A stretch of DNA of 64,000 bases from SCTM01 sp965279655 (GCA_965279655.1 OZ257255.1:3224001-3288000), one strand, 5' to 3'; positions 42,800 to 51,352 are shown, counted from the first letter of the stretch. Made by a program: numbers and translations. Notes: generated from the sequence alone by a model not told the origin.

Positions 42800-43729
42800 A
42801 TGGAATTCCGCCAGCTTCAGCACTTCCTCGCCGTGGCGGAGGAAGGCAATTTCCATCGCGCGGCAGCGCGGGTGCACCTGACCCAGCAGGCGGTGAGCAA
42901 GAGTTTGGCGCAGTTGGAGGCCAAGCTGGGCGTACGCCTGCTCGACCGCGACCGGCAGAGCGTGGTCCTGACCGCATTCGGCGAATTGTTGTTGCCGCAC
43001 GCGCGCACCGTCACGGCGGAGGTGCGTCAATTCGACGACAGCCTGGCGGCGATGCTGGGCACGCGCACCGGCGCCTTGCGGATCGGGGCGACGCCGACGC
43101 CGATGAGCCACCTGTTGCCGGCGGCGCTGCGGCGGCTTCGCCTTTCGAAGCCCAAGCTCAAGATCGCCGTGGAGCAAGGCGACTTCACGCGTCTGTCCGG
43201 CCTGTTGCTGCAGGGTCAACTCGAGGCCGTGCTCTCGAGCGAACCGCCGCAGCCGTGGGACGAACTGTTGAAGATCGAACAAGTGGGCGAAGACCATAAT
43301 GTCGTGGCCCTTCGCGCCGGCCACCCCCTGACGGCGTTGCGAAAGCCGAGCCCCGCGCAGCTGAACGACTTTCCCTGGCTCGCGATCACCAATTTCCCAA
43401 AGGCCGAAGCGGATGTGCGCGGCCTGTTCAGCGGCAGCGGCATCAAGCCCATCGCGCCGACCATGACCACCAGTTCCGTGAACTTCGCCACCACCTGGAT
43501 CGCCGGCAGCGATTTCATCTGCGTGCTGCCGCGCCGGCTGGTGGAGCGTGAACTCGCCGAAGGCCGGCTCACCACGCTCGACCTCAAACTCAAGCCGCGC
43601 CGTTGGCCTCTGGTGCTGGCGACCCGGGGCAATGCCACCCGTACGCCTGCGACATTGGCGTTCATCGAGGCGGTCAAGGCCGTGGCCGCCAAGGGGTCGT
43701 CAGCCAGTGATCCGTCGCCCGGATCGTAG
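42800..43729 (+). CDS. LysR-family transcriptional regulator
   Basis: A 309-residue regulator. The N-terminal winged helix is MEFRQLQHFLAVAEEGNFHRAAARVHLTQ-like, in which TQQAVSKSLAQLEAKLG is the recognition region. The effector domain spans about residues 90-295. ATG at 42800 has GAGGA 9 nt upstream. The 70-bp intergenic region shared with the aldo/keto reductase is the expected binding site, though I could not pick a clear T-N11-A operator. Confidence 0.9.
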   Translation: MEFRQLQHFLAVAEEGNFHRAAARVHLTQQAVSKSLAQLEAKLGVRLLDRDRQSVVLTAFGELLLPHARTVTAEVRQFDDSLAAMLGTRTGALRIGATPTPMSHLLPAALRRLRLSKPKLKIAVEQGDFTRLSGLLLQGQLEAVLSSEPPQPWDELLKIEQVGEDHNVVALRAGHPLTALRKPSPAQLNDFPWLAITNFPKAEADVRGLFSGSGIKPIAPTMTTSSVNFATTWIAGSDFICVLPRRLVERELAEGRLTTLDLKLKPRRWPLVLATRGNATRTPATLAFIEAVKAVAAKGSSASDPSPGS

Positions 43730-43771
43730 CGTAAGGATACTCTGAGGCCCTGATCGGGAAGGACCACCGCC

Positions 43772-44344
43772 ATGACACGCTTCGCCACACTGATCGCCGC
43801 CGCTGTCCTGATGACTTCGCCGGCCTGGGCAATGCTGAAGCCGGGCGCGCCCGCGCCGGATTTCGATACGCAAGCGTCCCTCGGCGGGAAGGAGTTCACC
43901 TTCTCCCTGAAAGAGGCGCTGAAGAAGGGCCCGGTGGTGCTGTACTTCTATCCGGCGGCTTTCACCAAGGGCTGCACGGCGGAAGCGCACAACTTCGCCG
44001 AGGCCACCGACACCTTCGCCAGCATGGGGGCCACGGTGATCGGCGTGTCGAACGACAAGATCGAAACACTCCATAAGTTCTCCGTTAGCGAATGCCGCAA
44101 CAAGTTCGCGGTCGCCGCGGACGGCGAGAAGAAGGTGATGAAGGCCTATGACGCGGTGCTGTTCGGCTTCCTGCCCATGGCGGACCGCACGTCGTACGTG
44201 ATCACACCCGACAACAAGATTCTCTACGCCTATTCCGCGATGGACCCGAACGGCCATGTGGACAACACGCTGGACGCCGTGAAGAAGTGGCGTGCGGAGC
44301 ACCCGATGCCGGCAGCGGAACCGGCTCCGGCCGCGGCGAACTAA
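43772..44344 (+). CDS. Exported peroxiredoxin (AhpC/TSA family)
   Basis: A 190-residue thiol peroxidase with a signal peptide (residues 1-20). The peroxidatic Cys is Cys68 in PAAFTKGCTAEAHNF. A second Cys, Cys108 (SVSECRNKF), is a possible resolving residue; the usual BCP partner five residues after the first is absent. GKEFTFSLKEAL and IGVSNDKIETLHKF are family blocks. It would reduce peroxides in the periplasm, needing an exported reductant. The C-terminus is Ala/Pro-rich. It ends at a paired-hairpin repeat, opposite the stressosome operon. Confidence 0.85.
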   Translation: MTRFATLIAAAVLMTSPAWAMLKPGAPAPDFDTQASLGGKEFTFSLKEALKKGPVVLYFYPAAFTKGCTAEAHNFAEATDTFASMGATVIGVSNDKIETLHKFSVSECRNKFAVAADGEKKVMKAYDAVLFGFLPMADRTSYVITPDNKILYAYSAMDPNGHVDNTLDAVKKWRAEHPMPAAEPAPAAAN

Positions 44345-44348
44345 TCAC

Positions 44349-44438
44349 TGTCACCCTCGGACTTGATCCGAGGGTCCAGGGCCCAAACCGCTGCTATCGC
44401 GTTTACCCTGGGTCCTCGGGTCAAGCCCGAGGAAGACA
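44349..44438. repeat. Paired-hairpin intergenic repeat, copy 2
   Basis: CCCTCGGA (44354-44361) pairs with TCCGAGGG (44367-44374), and TCCTCGGG (44413-44420) with CCCGAGGA (44426-44433). The core reads GCGTTTACCCTGGG, close to the core of copy 1 at 16180-16284. The element lies between convergent genes and could terminate both transcripts. Confidence 0.75.
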
Positions 44439-44446
44439 GAAAATAG

Positions 44447-46441
44447 CTAAGGCGTCCGCATTCCCAATTTGCGGAGCGTCGCGACAATCTGCTCCGGATA
44501 GTAAGGCTTGGCGACGACGGCGACCTTGGGGTCGTCGCGGAATTTCTCGCGCATGCGCGGATCGGTGTAGCCAGTGGCAACGATCACCGGCACGTCCGGA
44601 CATCTCGTACGGATTTTCCCGGCGAAGTCATCGCCGCGGCCATCCGGCAGGCCGATGTCGGTCACGATGGCCGACAGCGACGGCGCGCCCTCTTGCAGAT
44701 GCCGCTCCGCGTCCGCGAGCGAGACCGCCTCCACCGCGTCGAAGCCCAATTCCTGGAGACTGTCGACCAGATCGAGACGAATCATGGCTTCGTCTTCGAT
44801 CACCAGAATACGGGGCCGCTCAGTCTCTGCGTCCAGGAGTGCGGCGAGCTTGTGCGCCAGAGATTCGTAGGTGAACGGCTTGCTGACGATCGCGTCGGCC
44901 GATGTCAATCCTTCCGCCTCCAACCGGTCGGTGGCATAGGCGGTTGTGTAGAGGACCTTCAGTTCCGGGCGGCGCTCAAGCGCTGCACGCGCCAAGTGCG
45001 GTCCCGACATTCCGCCGGGGAGTCCGATATCGGTGAACAGCAATGAGATGTCGGCATGCTTGTCCAGGAGCGCCAAAGCCTCGCGCCCGCTCCCGGCGTC
45101 GACGACGCGATACCCCATTTCCTGCAGGGCGCCGATGGTGTGCTGCCGCACCGGATCGTCGTCTTCCACCACCAGAATGCAGCGATCACGGCCGGAATGC
45201 GCCGCGGCGGCCGGCGCGGCGGGTTCGGCGGCCGGGATCGGCCCCGCATGACGCGGGATGAGGAGCGTGACTTTGGTGCCGCGGCCAATGCCGCTTTCGA
45301 TGATCACGCGTCCGCCGGATTGGTTGACGAATCCATGCACCTGGGAAAGGCCGAGACCGGTACCCGCGCCGACGTCCTTGGTGGTGAAGAACGGTTCGAA
45401 GGCTTGCCGCAGCACTTCCTCACCCATGCCGATGCCGGTATCGCCGACGGCCAGGGAAACCAGATCGGCGCCACCGTCCGTCACATTGCGCGTCTCGATC
45501 GAGATGCATCCGTTTTCGGGCATGGCATCCCGGGCATTCAGGCAAAGATTGAGGATCGCGGTCTCTAGCTGGTCGGGATCGACATTCACGGGCCACGTCC
45601 CGGGCTCCAGCTTCGTCTCGAGTTCGATGCGCTCGCCGATCACCTGTTTGAGCATGCTCACCAGATTGGTGACCGTGGTGTTGATGTCGATCACTTCCGG
45701 CGACAAGGCCTGTCGACGCGAGAACGCGAGCAGCTGCCGGGTCACGCCGAGGGCGCGCTTGGCGCCGAGGATCGCTTGATCGGTGAACGTCTGCAGCTTA
45801 CCGAGGTCCGGCGCGGGCTTGGCAAGCTGTCGGCGCATGGACTCGAGGTTTCCGAAGACGATCGCCAGCACGTTATTGAAGTCGTGGGCGATACCGCCGG
45901 TGAGCTGGCCGAGGACGTCGAGCTTTTGCGCATGGCGCAGCGCGGCCTCAGCATACGTGCGCTGATCGATTTCCTGACGCAGCCGCGCGCCCATTCCGGC
46001 GAGTGCCTGGTCGTGGGCAGCGACTTTGCGCGAAAGGTCGGCGTGTTCCTGACGCAAAGCGTCTTCGGCGCGGCGGCGGCGGAGCAGCGCTTCCGCCGTG
46101 GCCTGCAATTCCTCCGGTTCGATCGGCTCGACCATGTAGGCATCCGCGCCGCCGGCCAAGCCCGCGGCCCTGTCCGCGCCGCCGGTGAACGCCGCGGAGG
46201 TCTGAAGCACCAGGATAGACGGGTCGAACGCCTTGATCTGGGCGCACACGTCGAGGCCGCTGATGTCGGGCAGCTGTACGTCCAGCAGCACCAGGGCGTA
46301 GGCCCCGCCCCTTGTCAGATTCAGCGCCTTCTTCCCGGTGTCTGCTTCGGCGACGTCGAACCCGGCCCGGCGGAGAATATGGGCCTTGAGATAGCGCCCA
46401 CCGGCGTCGTCATCGACGACAAGAATGTGCTCCGACGCCAT
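44447..46441 (-). CDS. Hybrid histidine kinase: REC-HisKA-HATPase-REC-REC
   Basis: A 664-residue soluble kinase. REC1 (residues 5-120) has Asp54 in VLLDVQLPD, but the conserved Lys is Glu105 (YMVEPIEP). A short coiled coil (130-170) leads to the phospho-acceptor His186 in GGIAHDFNN. The ATPase domain contains NLCLNARDAM, GDTGIGM and GTGLGLSQVHG. REC2 (about 425-540) has LLFTDIGLPGG and VSKPFT; REC3 (about 547-660) has AIVTDIGLPDG and VAKPYY. ATG overlaps the previous stop as TGATG. Last gene of the stressosome operon; it probably takes or removes phosphate in the relay rather than sensing directly. Confidence 0.9.
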   Translation of the reverse strand: MASEHILVVDDDAGGRYLKAHILRRAGFDVAEADTGKKALNLTRGGAYALVLLDVQLPDISGLDVCAQIKAFDPSILVLQTSAAFTGGADRAAGLAGGADAYMVEPIEPEELQATAEALLRRRRAEDALRQEHADLSRKVAAHDQALAGMGARLRQEIDQRTYAEAALRHAQKLDVLGQLTGGIAHDFNNVLAIVFGNLESMRRQLAKPAPDLGKLQTFTDQAILGAKRALGVTRQLLAFSRRQALSPEVIDINTTVTNLVSMLKQVIGERIELETKLEPGTWPVNVDPDQLETAILNLCLNARDAMPENGCISIETRNVTDGGADLVSLAVGDTGIGMGEEVLRQAFEPFFTTKDVGAGTGLGLSQVHGFVNQSGGRVIIESGIGRGTKVTLLIPRHAGPIPAAEPAAPAAAAHSGRDRCILVVEDDDPVRQHTIGALQEMGYRVVDAGSGREALALLDKHADISLLFTDIGLPGGMSGPHLARAALERRPELKVLYTTAYATDRLEAEGLTSADAIVSKPFTYESLAHKLAALLDAETERPRILVIEDEAMIRLDLVDSLQELGFDAVEAVSLADAERHLQEGAPSLSAIVTDIGLPDGRGDDFAGKIRTRCPDVPVIVATGYTDPRMREKFRDDPKVAVVAKPYYPEQIVATLRKLGMRTP

Positions 46442-48561
46442 CACGCGACCAGTTGCGGTTCAAGGGCAGCGCGAATCACACTGACCAGCGATTCTGTCGT
46501 GAGGTCGAATTTCGAGAGAATTTTCGTAGCACCTTGCAGTTTTGTGCGGTGAGACGGGGCGAGCACCATGGAACTGACGATGATGACGGGAACAGAGGGC
46601 GCGCCGGTCACGCCTTGCAGTCTTTCAAGAATCTCGAAGCCATCGGCGCCGGGCATGTTGAGGTCGAGGAGTATGATTTCCGGCCGTTCCACGGCAACCG
46701 CGCGAAGGCCTTCCTCTCCGGAGGTTGCTTCCCGCAGGTCGAATGCGCCGCGGGGCAACAACTGCCGAATGAGATAACGCGAGACCTCTTCATCATCGAT
46801 CAACAAAACGCGCGTGACGGAATTGCGCCCCGTGAGCGTATCCATGACCTCGATGATGCGCGCCGCGGTGACGGGCTTGTCGAGGTATTCGTCGGCGCCG
46901 AAGCTGCGCGCTTTACGTTCCTCCTGGCTGGTGGAGAGTACCACGATGGGGATATGCGCCGTCTTCTCGTTCTGCTTGAGGTCGATCAGGAGGCGCCAGC
47001 TTTCCTCGCCCTCGAGAACCACGTCAAGGACGACCGCGGCCGGCATGAATTGTGCGAGCGCCCGCTTTCCTTCCAGGATCGATGGAACGGTGAACACCTG
47101 ATAGTTGGACGCGGCCAGGCTGCGCTCGAAGCTGAAAGCGTCGGCCGGATTGTCTTCCACGACCAGGATCGGGATCCGTCCCGGCTCCAGCTGGAAGATG
47201 CGGGAACTTTCTTCCTGCGCGTTCGCGAACACCCGAGGCACCACCAGTCGAAAGATCGATCCTTCTCCGGTGACGCTTTCGGCTTCGACGCTGCCGCCGA
47301 GCAAGGCGGAGAGTTTGCGCGTCAGGGGAAGGCCAAGGCCGGTGCCTTTGACCTTGTGTTGAAGTCTGTTCGGCGCTTGGCCGAACTCTTCCCAGATGAT
47401 CGCGATATCCTCCGCGGCGATCCCAATGCCGGTATCGCGCACTTGGAATGTCACCGTGCCGTCGTCGGGGTGATAAGACGCCCAAATCCGGATCTCGCCC
47501 TTCTCGGTGAACTTGATCGCATTCGAGATGAAGTTGCGCAGGATCTGGGAAATCTTGCCCTCGTCATTGACCATGGGCGGCACGTCTTGCGCATCCTCAA
47601 ACACCAGATCGACGGCATCGCCGACGAGTATGGGACGCAGCATGCCGCGCAAAGCGCCGAACAGGTCGTTGACCGTGAACTCCTTCGGCGCGACGACGGT
47701 CTTGCCCGCCTCCACGCGCGCCAGGTCGAGCAGGTCATTCACCAATTCGGTCAGGTTTTCGGCCGCGGCGCGGATGAATTTGACCTGTTTCTCCTGCTCC
47801 GCCCCGAGCGGGCCATCCACGCGCGCGAGCAACAAGCGCGACAGAGAAAGGATCGAGTTCAGCGGCGTGCGGAACTCGTGGCTCATGTTGGAGAGGAAGC
47901 GCGTCTTGAGCTGATCGGCGCGGCGCAGGTGGTCGGCGCGTTCTTCCAATTCCGCATACAGGGCCACGACACCGCGGTTGGTGTCCGACAGTTCCTGGTT
48001 CAGAAGTTCCAGTTCTTCTTGGCGCTGGGCGATTTCCTGCAGTTGCAGCATCATTTCCTGGTTTTGGGCCCGCACCTCGGCCACGGGGTCGAGCTTGTTC
48101 TGCCGGGCCATCACCGACGTGATTCGGTCGATGATCGTCGGCGTGACCGGCTTGGCTTTGTCGCCGAGCCGCTTGCGCAGGGTCACCGTGGTGCCCTTGC
48201 CCGTCGCGGAAACGATGTCGAAGCCATCCATCAAGCGCCGCGCGCCGATCAGGCCGACGCCCATGCCGTTCACGGATTTATAGCGGCCCTCGAGGATCGC
48301 GGGGACGTCGGCAATGCCGGGACCGGTGTCGGTCACGACGATTTCCAGCTCACGCGAGGAGGGGCCGATCAGGCGATACTCGATGCGCCCGCCACCGGCG
48401 TACTCGAGCGCATTGCGCACGACTTCGGAGACCGCCGTGGTGATGCGCGTCTGGTCCTGCCGGTCGAATCCCATGCCTTCGGCGATCGCCCGCGTGCGCT
48501 GGCGCGCCTGGATAATGTCGGTCTCGCCTTCGATGGCGATCGCAAGGAGGCGCTTGTCCAT
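46441..48561 (-). CDS. RsbT-like ATPase domain fused to histidine kinase and two receivers
   Basis: A 706-residue protein. Residues 1-132 are an RsbT/RsbW-type ATPase (QTRITTAVSEVVRNALEYAGGG, VTDTGPGIAD, GMGVGLIGARRLMD) very similar in layout to the separate RsbT encoded three genes earlier. A coiled coil (about 160-215) follows. HisKA has His228 in FLSNMSHEFRTPLNS; the kinase ATPase has RNFISNAIKFTEKG and GTGLGLPLTRKLS. REC1 (about 455-575) has VVLDVVLEG and LDKPVT; REC2 (585-700) has LLDLNMPGADG. ATG at 48561 directly follows the phosphatase stop; longer in-frame sequence upstream is ignored. The fusion implies that the stressosome controls kinase activity. Confidence 0.9.
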   Translation of the reverse strand: MDKRLLAIAIEGETDIIQARQRTRAIAEGMGFDRQDQTRITTAVSEVVRNALEYAGGGRIEYRLIGPSSRELEIVVTDTGPGIADVPAILEGRYKSVNGMGVGLIGARRLMDGFDIVSATGKGTTVTLRKRLGDKAKPVTPTIIDRITSVMARQNKLDPVAEVRAQNQEMMLQLQEIAQRQEELELLNQELSDTNRGVVALYAELEERADHLRRADQLKTRFLSNMSHEFRTPLNSILSLSRLLLARVDGPLGAEQEKQVKFIRAAAENLTELVNDLLDLARVEAGKTVVAPKEFTVNDLFGALRGMLRPILVGDAVDLVFEDAQDVPPMVNDEGKISQILRNFISNAIKFTEKGEIRIWASYHPDDGTVTFQVRDTGIGIAAEDIAIIWEEFGQAPNRLQHKVKGTGLGLPLTRKLSALLGGSVEAESVTGEGSIFRLVVPRVFANAQEESSRIFQLEPGRIPILVVEDNPADAFSFERSLAASNYQVFTVPSILEGKRALAQFMPAAVVLDVVLEGEESWRLLIDLKQNEKTAHIPIVVLSTSQEERKARSFGADEYLDKPVTAARIIEVMDTLTGRNSVTRVLLIDDEEVSRYLIRQLLPRGAFDLREATSGEEGLRAVAVERPEIILLDLNMPGADGFEILERLQGVTGAPSVPVIIVSSMVLAPSHRTKLQGATKILSKFDLTTESLVSVIRAALEPQLVA

Positions 48562-48562
48562 G

Positions 48563-49543
48563 TCAGCCGCCACGAAGTACGGCCACGGACGCATCATCGC
48601 GACCGCGGCGGAAATCGCGAAACAGAACGCCGGCCACGAGACTTGGATGCGCGACCAATAACCCCGGATAGGCTCCAATATCCCATTTGCTCGTCAGGCC
48701 ATCGGAGTGAAGGAGGACCGTGGGGGTAGCCGCGAAGGGATACTCGAACGCCCGTATACGGGGCGCGAGATGACCCGCGGTACCGTTATGGGACACGAGC
48801 CGTTTGACCTCGGCACCCATGATAGCGGCGCCGGTGATATTGCCCACGCCGATGAACCGCACCAGCCGCGCGGCGTGATCGATCTCGGCGATCGCGACCG
48901 CAGCGCCACGCGTGGGCTTTAGAGCGCCGTGAATACGCTGCATGATATCGACACAGGACTCACCGGCATTCTCACGGAACACCTCCACCGCAAGGCCGGC
49001 AGCCGTGGCCGCAAGCGGGCCGTGGCCTGAACCATCGGCCATGATGATTTTGGGACCGCCAGGGGTGGAAACGTAGGTCCAGGCATCACCGCAAACCTGC
49101 TCGCCCGGGTATGGGTCGACGATGGCGCCGACTTTCATGGCCGACTCGGTCGGCTTCGCACGGGTGACCCTGATCATCAGCACTGTGCCGAGGCCGGGAC
49201 GAGAAAACACCTCGAACGTGTCGGACTGTCGGACGATGGCGCCGAGACCGCCGCCCGGGGTGCCCGCCGTCGAGAATCCGTCCTGCATGGCACGGGCCAT
49301 ATCGGCGATGCCACCGCCCTTGTCCATGGCGATCACTTCCACGCCCCTGCCGGAAGGATCGTCGTAGGTGTGAATGGCGAGTTCGCCGCCGCTGGCGTGC
49401 TTTAGAATATTGGTGGCGAGCTCCGTGACGACCAGCGCGAGACGCCCGCGTTCTGTTTCATCCAGCAGTTCCGCCGCACCAAACGCCATGGCGGCACGCC
49501 GCGCCTGGGCAATCTGCGACGAATCCGAAATCGCGAATGCCAT
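48563..49543 (-). CDS. RsbT-like ATPase fused to RsbX/SpoIIE-type PP2C phosphatase
   Basis: A 326-residue two-domain protein. Residues 1-130 are an anti-sigma-factor-type ATPase (LALVVTELATNILKHASGG, MDKGGGIADMARAM, GGGLGAIVRQSD). Residues 135-326 are a SpoIIE/PP2C phosphatase (EQVCGDAWTYVSTPG, IIMADGSGHGPLAA, LLHSDGLTSKWD, DDASVAVLRGG), which contain the metal-binding Asp residues. In stressosome modules RsbX dephosphorylates RsbS/RsbR to reset the complex; that is the likely role. It is 1 bp from rsbT and 1 bp from the kinase gene. Confidence 0.88.
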   Translation of the reverse strand: MAFAISDSSQIAQARRAAMAFGAAELLDETERGRLALVVTELATNILKHASGGELAIHTYDDPSGRGVEVIAMDKGGGIADMARAMQDGFSTAGTPGGGLGAIVRQSDTFEVFSRPGLGTVLMIRVTRAKPTESAMKVGAIVDPYPGEQVCGDAWTYVSTPGGPKIIMADGSGHGPLAATAAGLAVEVFRENAGESCVDIMQRIHGALKPTRGAAVAIAEIDHAARLVRFIGVGNITGAAIMGAEVKRLVSHNGTAGHLAPRIRAFEYPFAATPTVLLHSDGLTSKWDIGAYPGLLVAHPSLVAGVLFRDFRRGRDDASVAVLRGG

Positions 49544-49544
49544 A

Positions 49545-49949
49545 TTATTTCCAGCGGATCAGCGTGATGACCGTCCCGTCCCCAGGTTTCGTCTTGATAT
49601 CGAATTCGTTGACGAGACGTTTCGCGCCGCTCAGGCCCAAACCCAAGCCGCCGCCGGTGGTATAACCATCCGTCAGCGCGCGCTGGAGATCCGGGATCCC
49701 CGGCCCCTTGTCGCTGAACACGACGCGCACGCCCTTGCGGCCGTTGAACTTGACGAGATCAACCGTGACGTCGCCGCCGCCGCCGTAGTCGATGGTGTTG
49801 CGGGCGATCTCGCTGGCCGCCGTGATGATCTTGGTCTGATCGACGAGGCTTAGGCCGGTGCTGACGGCTTCCGTGCGGACGATCTGCCGTACGCGGACGA
49901 CGTCCTCACCCACGCGAACGGGAAGCGTCGTGGTTTTTTCAACGATCAA
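49545..49949 (-). CDS. rsbT: Serine/threonine kinase RsbT (stressosome switch protein)
   Basis: A 134-residue single-domain kinase of the RsbT family. N-box: IITAASEIARNTIDYGGGG; G1 box: SDKGPGIPDL; G2 box: GGGLGLGLSGAKRLVNEFDI. RsbT phosphorylates RsbS and RsbR and, when released from the stressosome, activates a downstream partner. In Bacillus the partner is RsbU; here no RsbU is present. Its start overlaps the rsbS stop by 11 nt, a conserved arrangement. Confidence 0.93.
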   Translation of the reverse strand: MIVEKTTTLPVRVGEDVVRVRQIVRTEAVSTGLSLVDQTKIITAASEIARNTIDYGGGGDVTVDLVKFNGRKGVRVVFSDKGPGIPDLQRALTDGYTTGGGLGLGLSGAKRLVNEFDIKTKPGDGTVITLIRWK

Positions 49950-50316
49950 GGCCGTTCGCTTCGTCGATGATTCCGCGGATGAGCGCGAGACCTCGATCTA
50001 CGTTCAGCGCGGTCTTTACGCCGGTCAAGGTTAAGCCGAGCTCGACCAACGTGATCGCCACGGCGGGGCGCATGCCCACCACCACGGTTACCGCGTCGAG
50101 TACACGCGACATGGAAGCGATGTTGTTGAGCATGCGGCCGATGAAGGAATCGACGATCTCCAGCGCGGAAATATCGATCATCACGCCGCGGGCATTGGTC
50201 GCGACGATGCGGTTGGTGAGATCATCCTGCAGCGTCATGGCCATGCGGTCGTGCATGTCCACTTGGATGCTCACCAACAGACAATCGCCGATCTTCATGA
50301 TCGGGATTTGTTCCAT
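49939..50316 (-). CDS. rsbS: Stressosome scaffold protein RsbS (STAS)
   Basis: A 125-residue single STAS domain. The phosphorylation loop reads MIDISALEIVDSFIGRML, whose Ser in VDSF matches the RsbT target Ser of Bacillus RsbS. VVGMRPAVAITLVELGLTLTGV is the second conserved block. RsbS and RsbR co-assemble into the megadalton stressosome that holds RsbT. Six bp separate it from rsbR. Confidence 0.94.
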   Translation of the reverse strand: MEQIPIMKIGDCLLVSIQVDMHDRMAMTLQDDLTNRIVATNARGVMIDISALEIVDSFIGRMLNNIASMSRVLDAVTVVVGMRPAVAITLVELGLTLTGVKTALNVDRGLALIRGIIDEANGLDR

Positions 50317-50322
50317 GACGGA

Positions 50323-51210
50323 CTACTCCGTCACGGCGGAAGGTGCATCCTGCGTCCGCGCGGGGACGGCCTTGGCGCGGTCAACGACGGCCCTATTGGT
50401 ACGGCGTAACGCGAGGGCAAAGGCGTCGGCCATGGTGGCCTTGGAGATCACGTTCAGTTCCACGCCGAGGTGGACAAGGGTTTGTGCGATCTGCGGGCGG
50501 ATGCCGCTGATGATGCAATCCGCGCCCATCAGACGCGCGGCGGAAACCGTCTTCAGGAGGTGTTGTGCGACCAGGGTATCGACGGTGGGCACGCCGGTGA
50601 TGTCGATGATGGCGATCTCGGCTTCCGTCTTCACGATCTCCTGGAGAAGATTCTCCATCACCACCTGGGTGCGGGCGCTATCGAGGGTGCCGATCAGCGG
50701 CAAGGCAAGGATGCCCTTCCACAGTTGCACCACGGGCGTGGACATTTCCAGCATGTCTTCCTGCTGGCGGCGGATGACCTCTTCGCGGCTTTTTTGGAAG
50801 ATCTCCATGGTGTGCATGGCGAGCTTGTCGAGCAGGACCGTCGTCGTCCAAATTTCCTGCGAAAGCTTCTCCGCGTCCTTGCCGGTTTCGCGGCGCAAGA
50901 GGTCGAACAGCGGCCCCTTCAAGGACAACACGAAGGTCGCGGTTTCGCTGGGAGAGCCGCCGGCGAGCGCGCGCGCGTGGGAAACGTCCTCGAGCACCTC
51001 GCGGGCCGGGCCCCATACGGCGGCGTTGATATCCAGAAGGTCACCAGTCTGCGCGCCCTGCTGAAGGGCGGTGACGAAGCGACGCGATTGCTCGCCATGT
51101 TCGGCGGTGACCGCCCCGGCGCCCAGCACGTCGCGCTGCGACTGGGTCCATTCCGTGAGGAGGTTCGCCTGATGCTGCGCCAGCAGCTTCGGGAGGATGC
51201 TTGTTGCCAT
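50323..51210 (-). CDS. rsbR: Stressosome sensor protein RsbR
   Basis: A 295-residue protein. The N-terminal half (about 1-150) is all-alpha and resembles the RsbRD-N sensory domain (LLTEWTQSQ, SPSETATFVLSLKGPLFDLL), not the globin-like domain of RsbRA. The C-terminal STAS (about 165-275) has IIDITGVPTVDTLVAQHLL and SGIRPQIAQTLVHLGVEL. Their Thr residues correspond to T171 and T205 of Bacillus RsbRA, so both RsbT targets are kept. ATG 51210 has AGGA 6 nt upstream. First gene of the six-gene operon, behind an EcfG-type promoter. Confidence 0.92.
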   Translation of the reverse strand: MATSILPKLLAQHQANLLTEWTQSQRDVLGAGAVTAEHGEQSRRFVTALQQGAQTGDLLDINAAVWGPAREVLEDVSHARALAGGSPSETATFVLSLKGPLFDLLRRETGKDAEKLSQEIWTTTVLLDKLAMHTMEIFQKSREEVIRRQQEDMLEMSTPVVQLWKGILALPLIGTLDSARTQVVMENLLQEIVKTEAEIAIIDITGVPTVDTLVAQHLLKTVSAARLMGADCIISGIRPQIAQTLVHLGVELNVISKATMADAFALALRRTNRAVVDRAKAVPARTQDAPSAVTE

Positions 51211-51326
51211 GGTCATTCCTGTGGGAAGTGGCGCGGTAGAGCCACTATTGGAAGAGATTCGAACCGAGCCGGCCCCTTGCTGCCGCCTCAGACAAATGCC
51301 GAAAAGTTGGCAAGCAGCGGTTGAAT

Positions 51327-51352
51327 AACGAAACGAACCGTTGAAAGGTTCC
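51327..51352 (-). promoter_or_regulatory. EcfG (general stress sigma) consensus promoter for the stressosome operon
   Basis: On the minus strand the sequence reads GGAAC (51352-51348), a 17-nt spacer, then CGTT (51330-51327). This matches the alphaproteobacterial EcfG promoter consensus GGAAC-N16/17-CGTT without mismatch. The rsbR start lies about 115 bp downstream, leaving a leader of roughly 110 nt. Confidence 0.65.

Noticed and set aside
46453..48729. 758-codon plus-strand frame opposite the RsbT-kinase fusion gene
   Set aside because: Shadow frame with biased Arg/Gly/His content and no domains, while the minus strand encodes a complete multi-domain kinase.
48563..51210. Classical sigma-B type regulon with RsbU/RsbV/RsbW output
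   Set aside because: No RsbU, RsbV or sigma factor is encoded; the genes after RsbT are a phosphatase fusion and histidine kinases.
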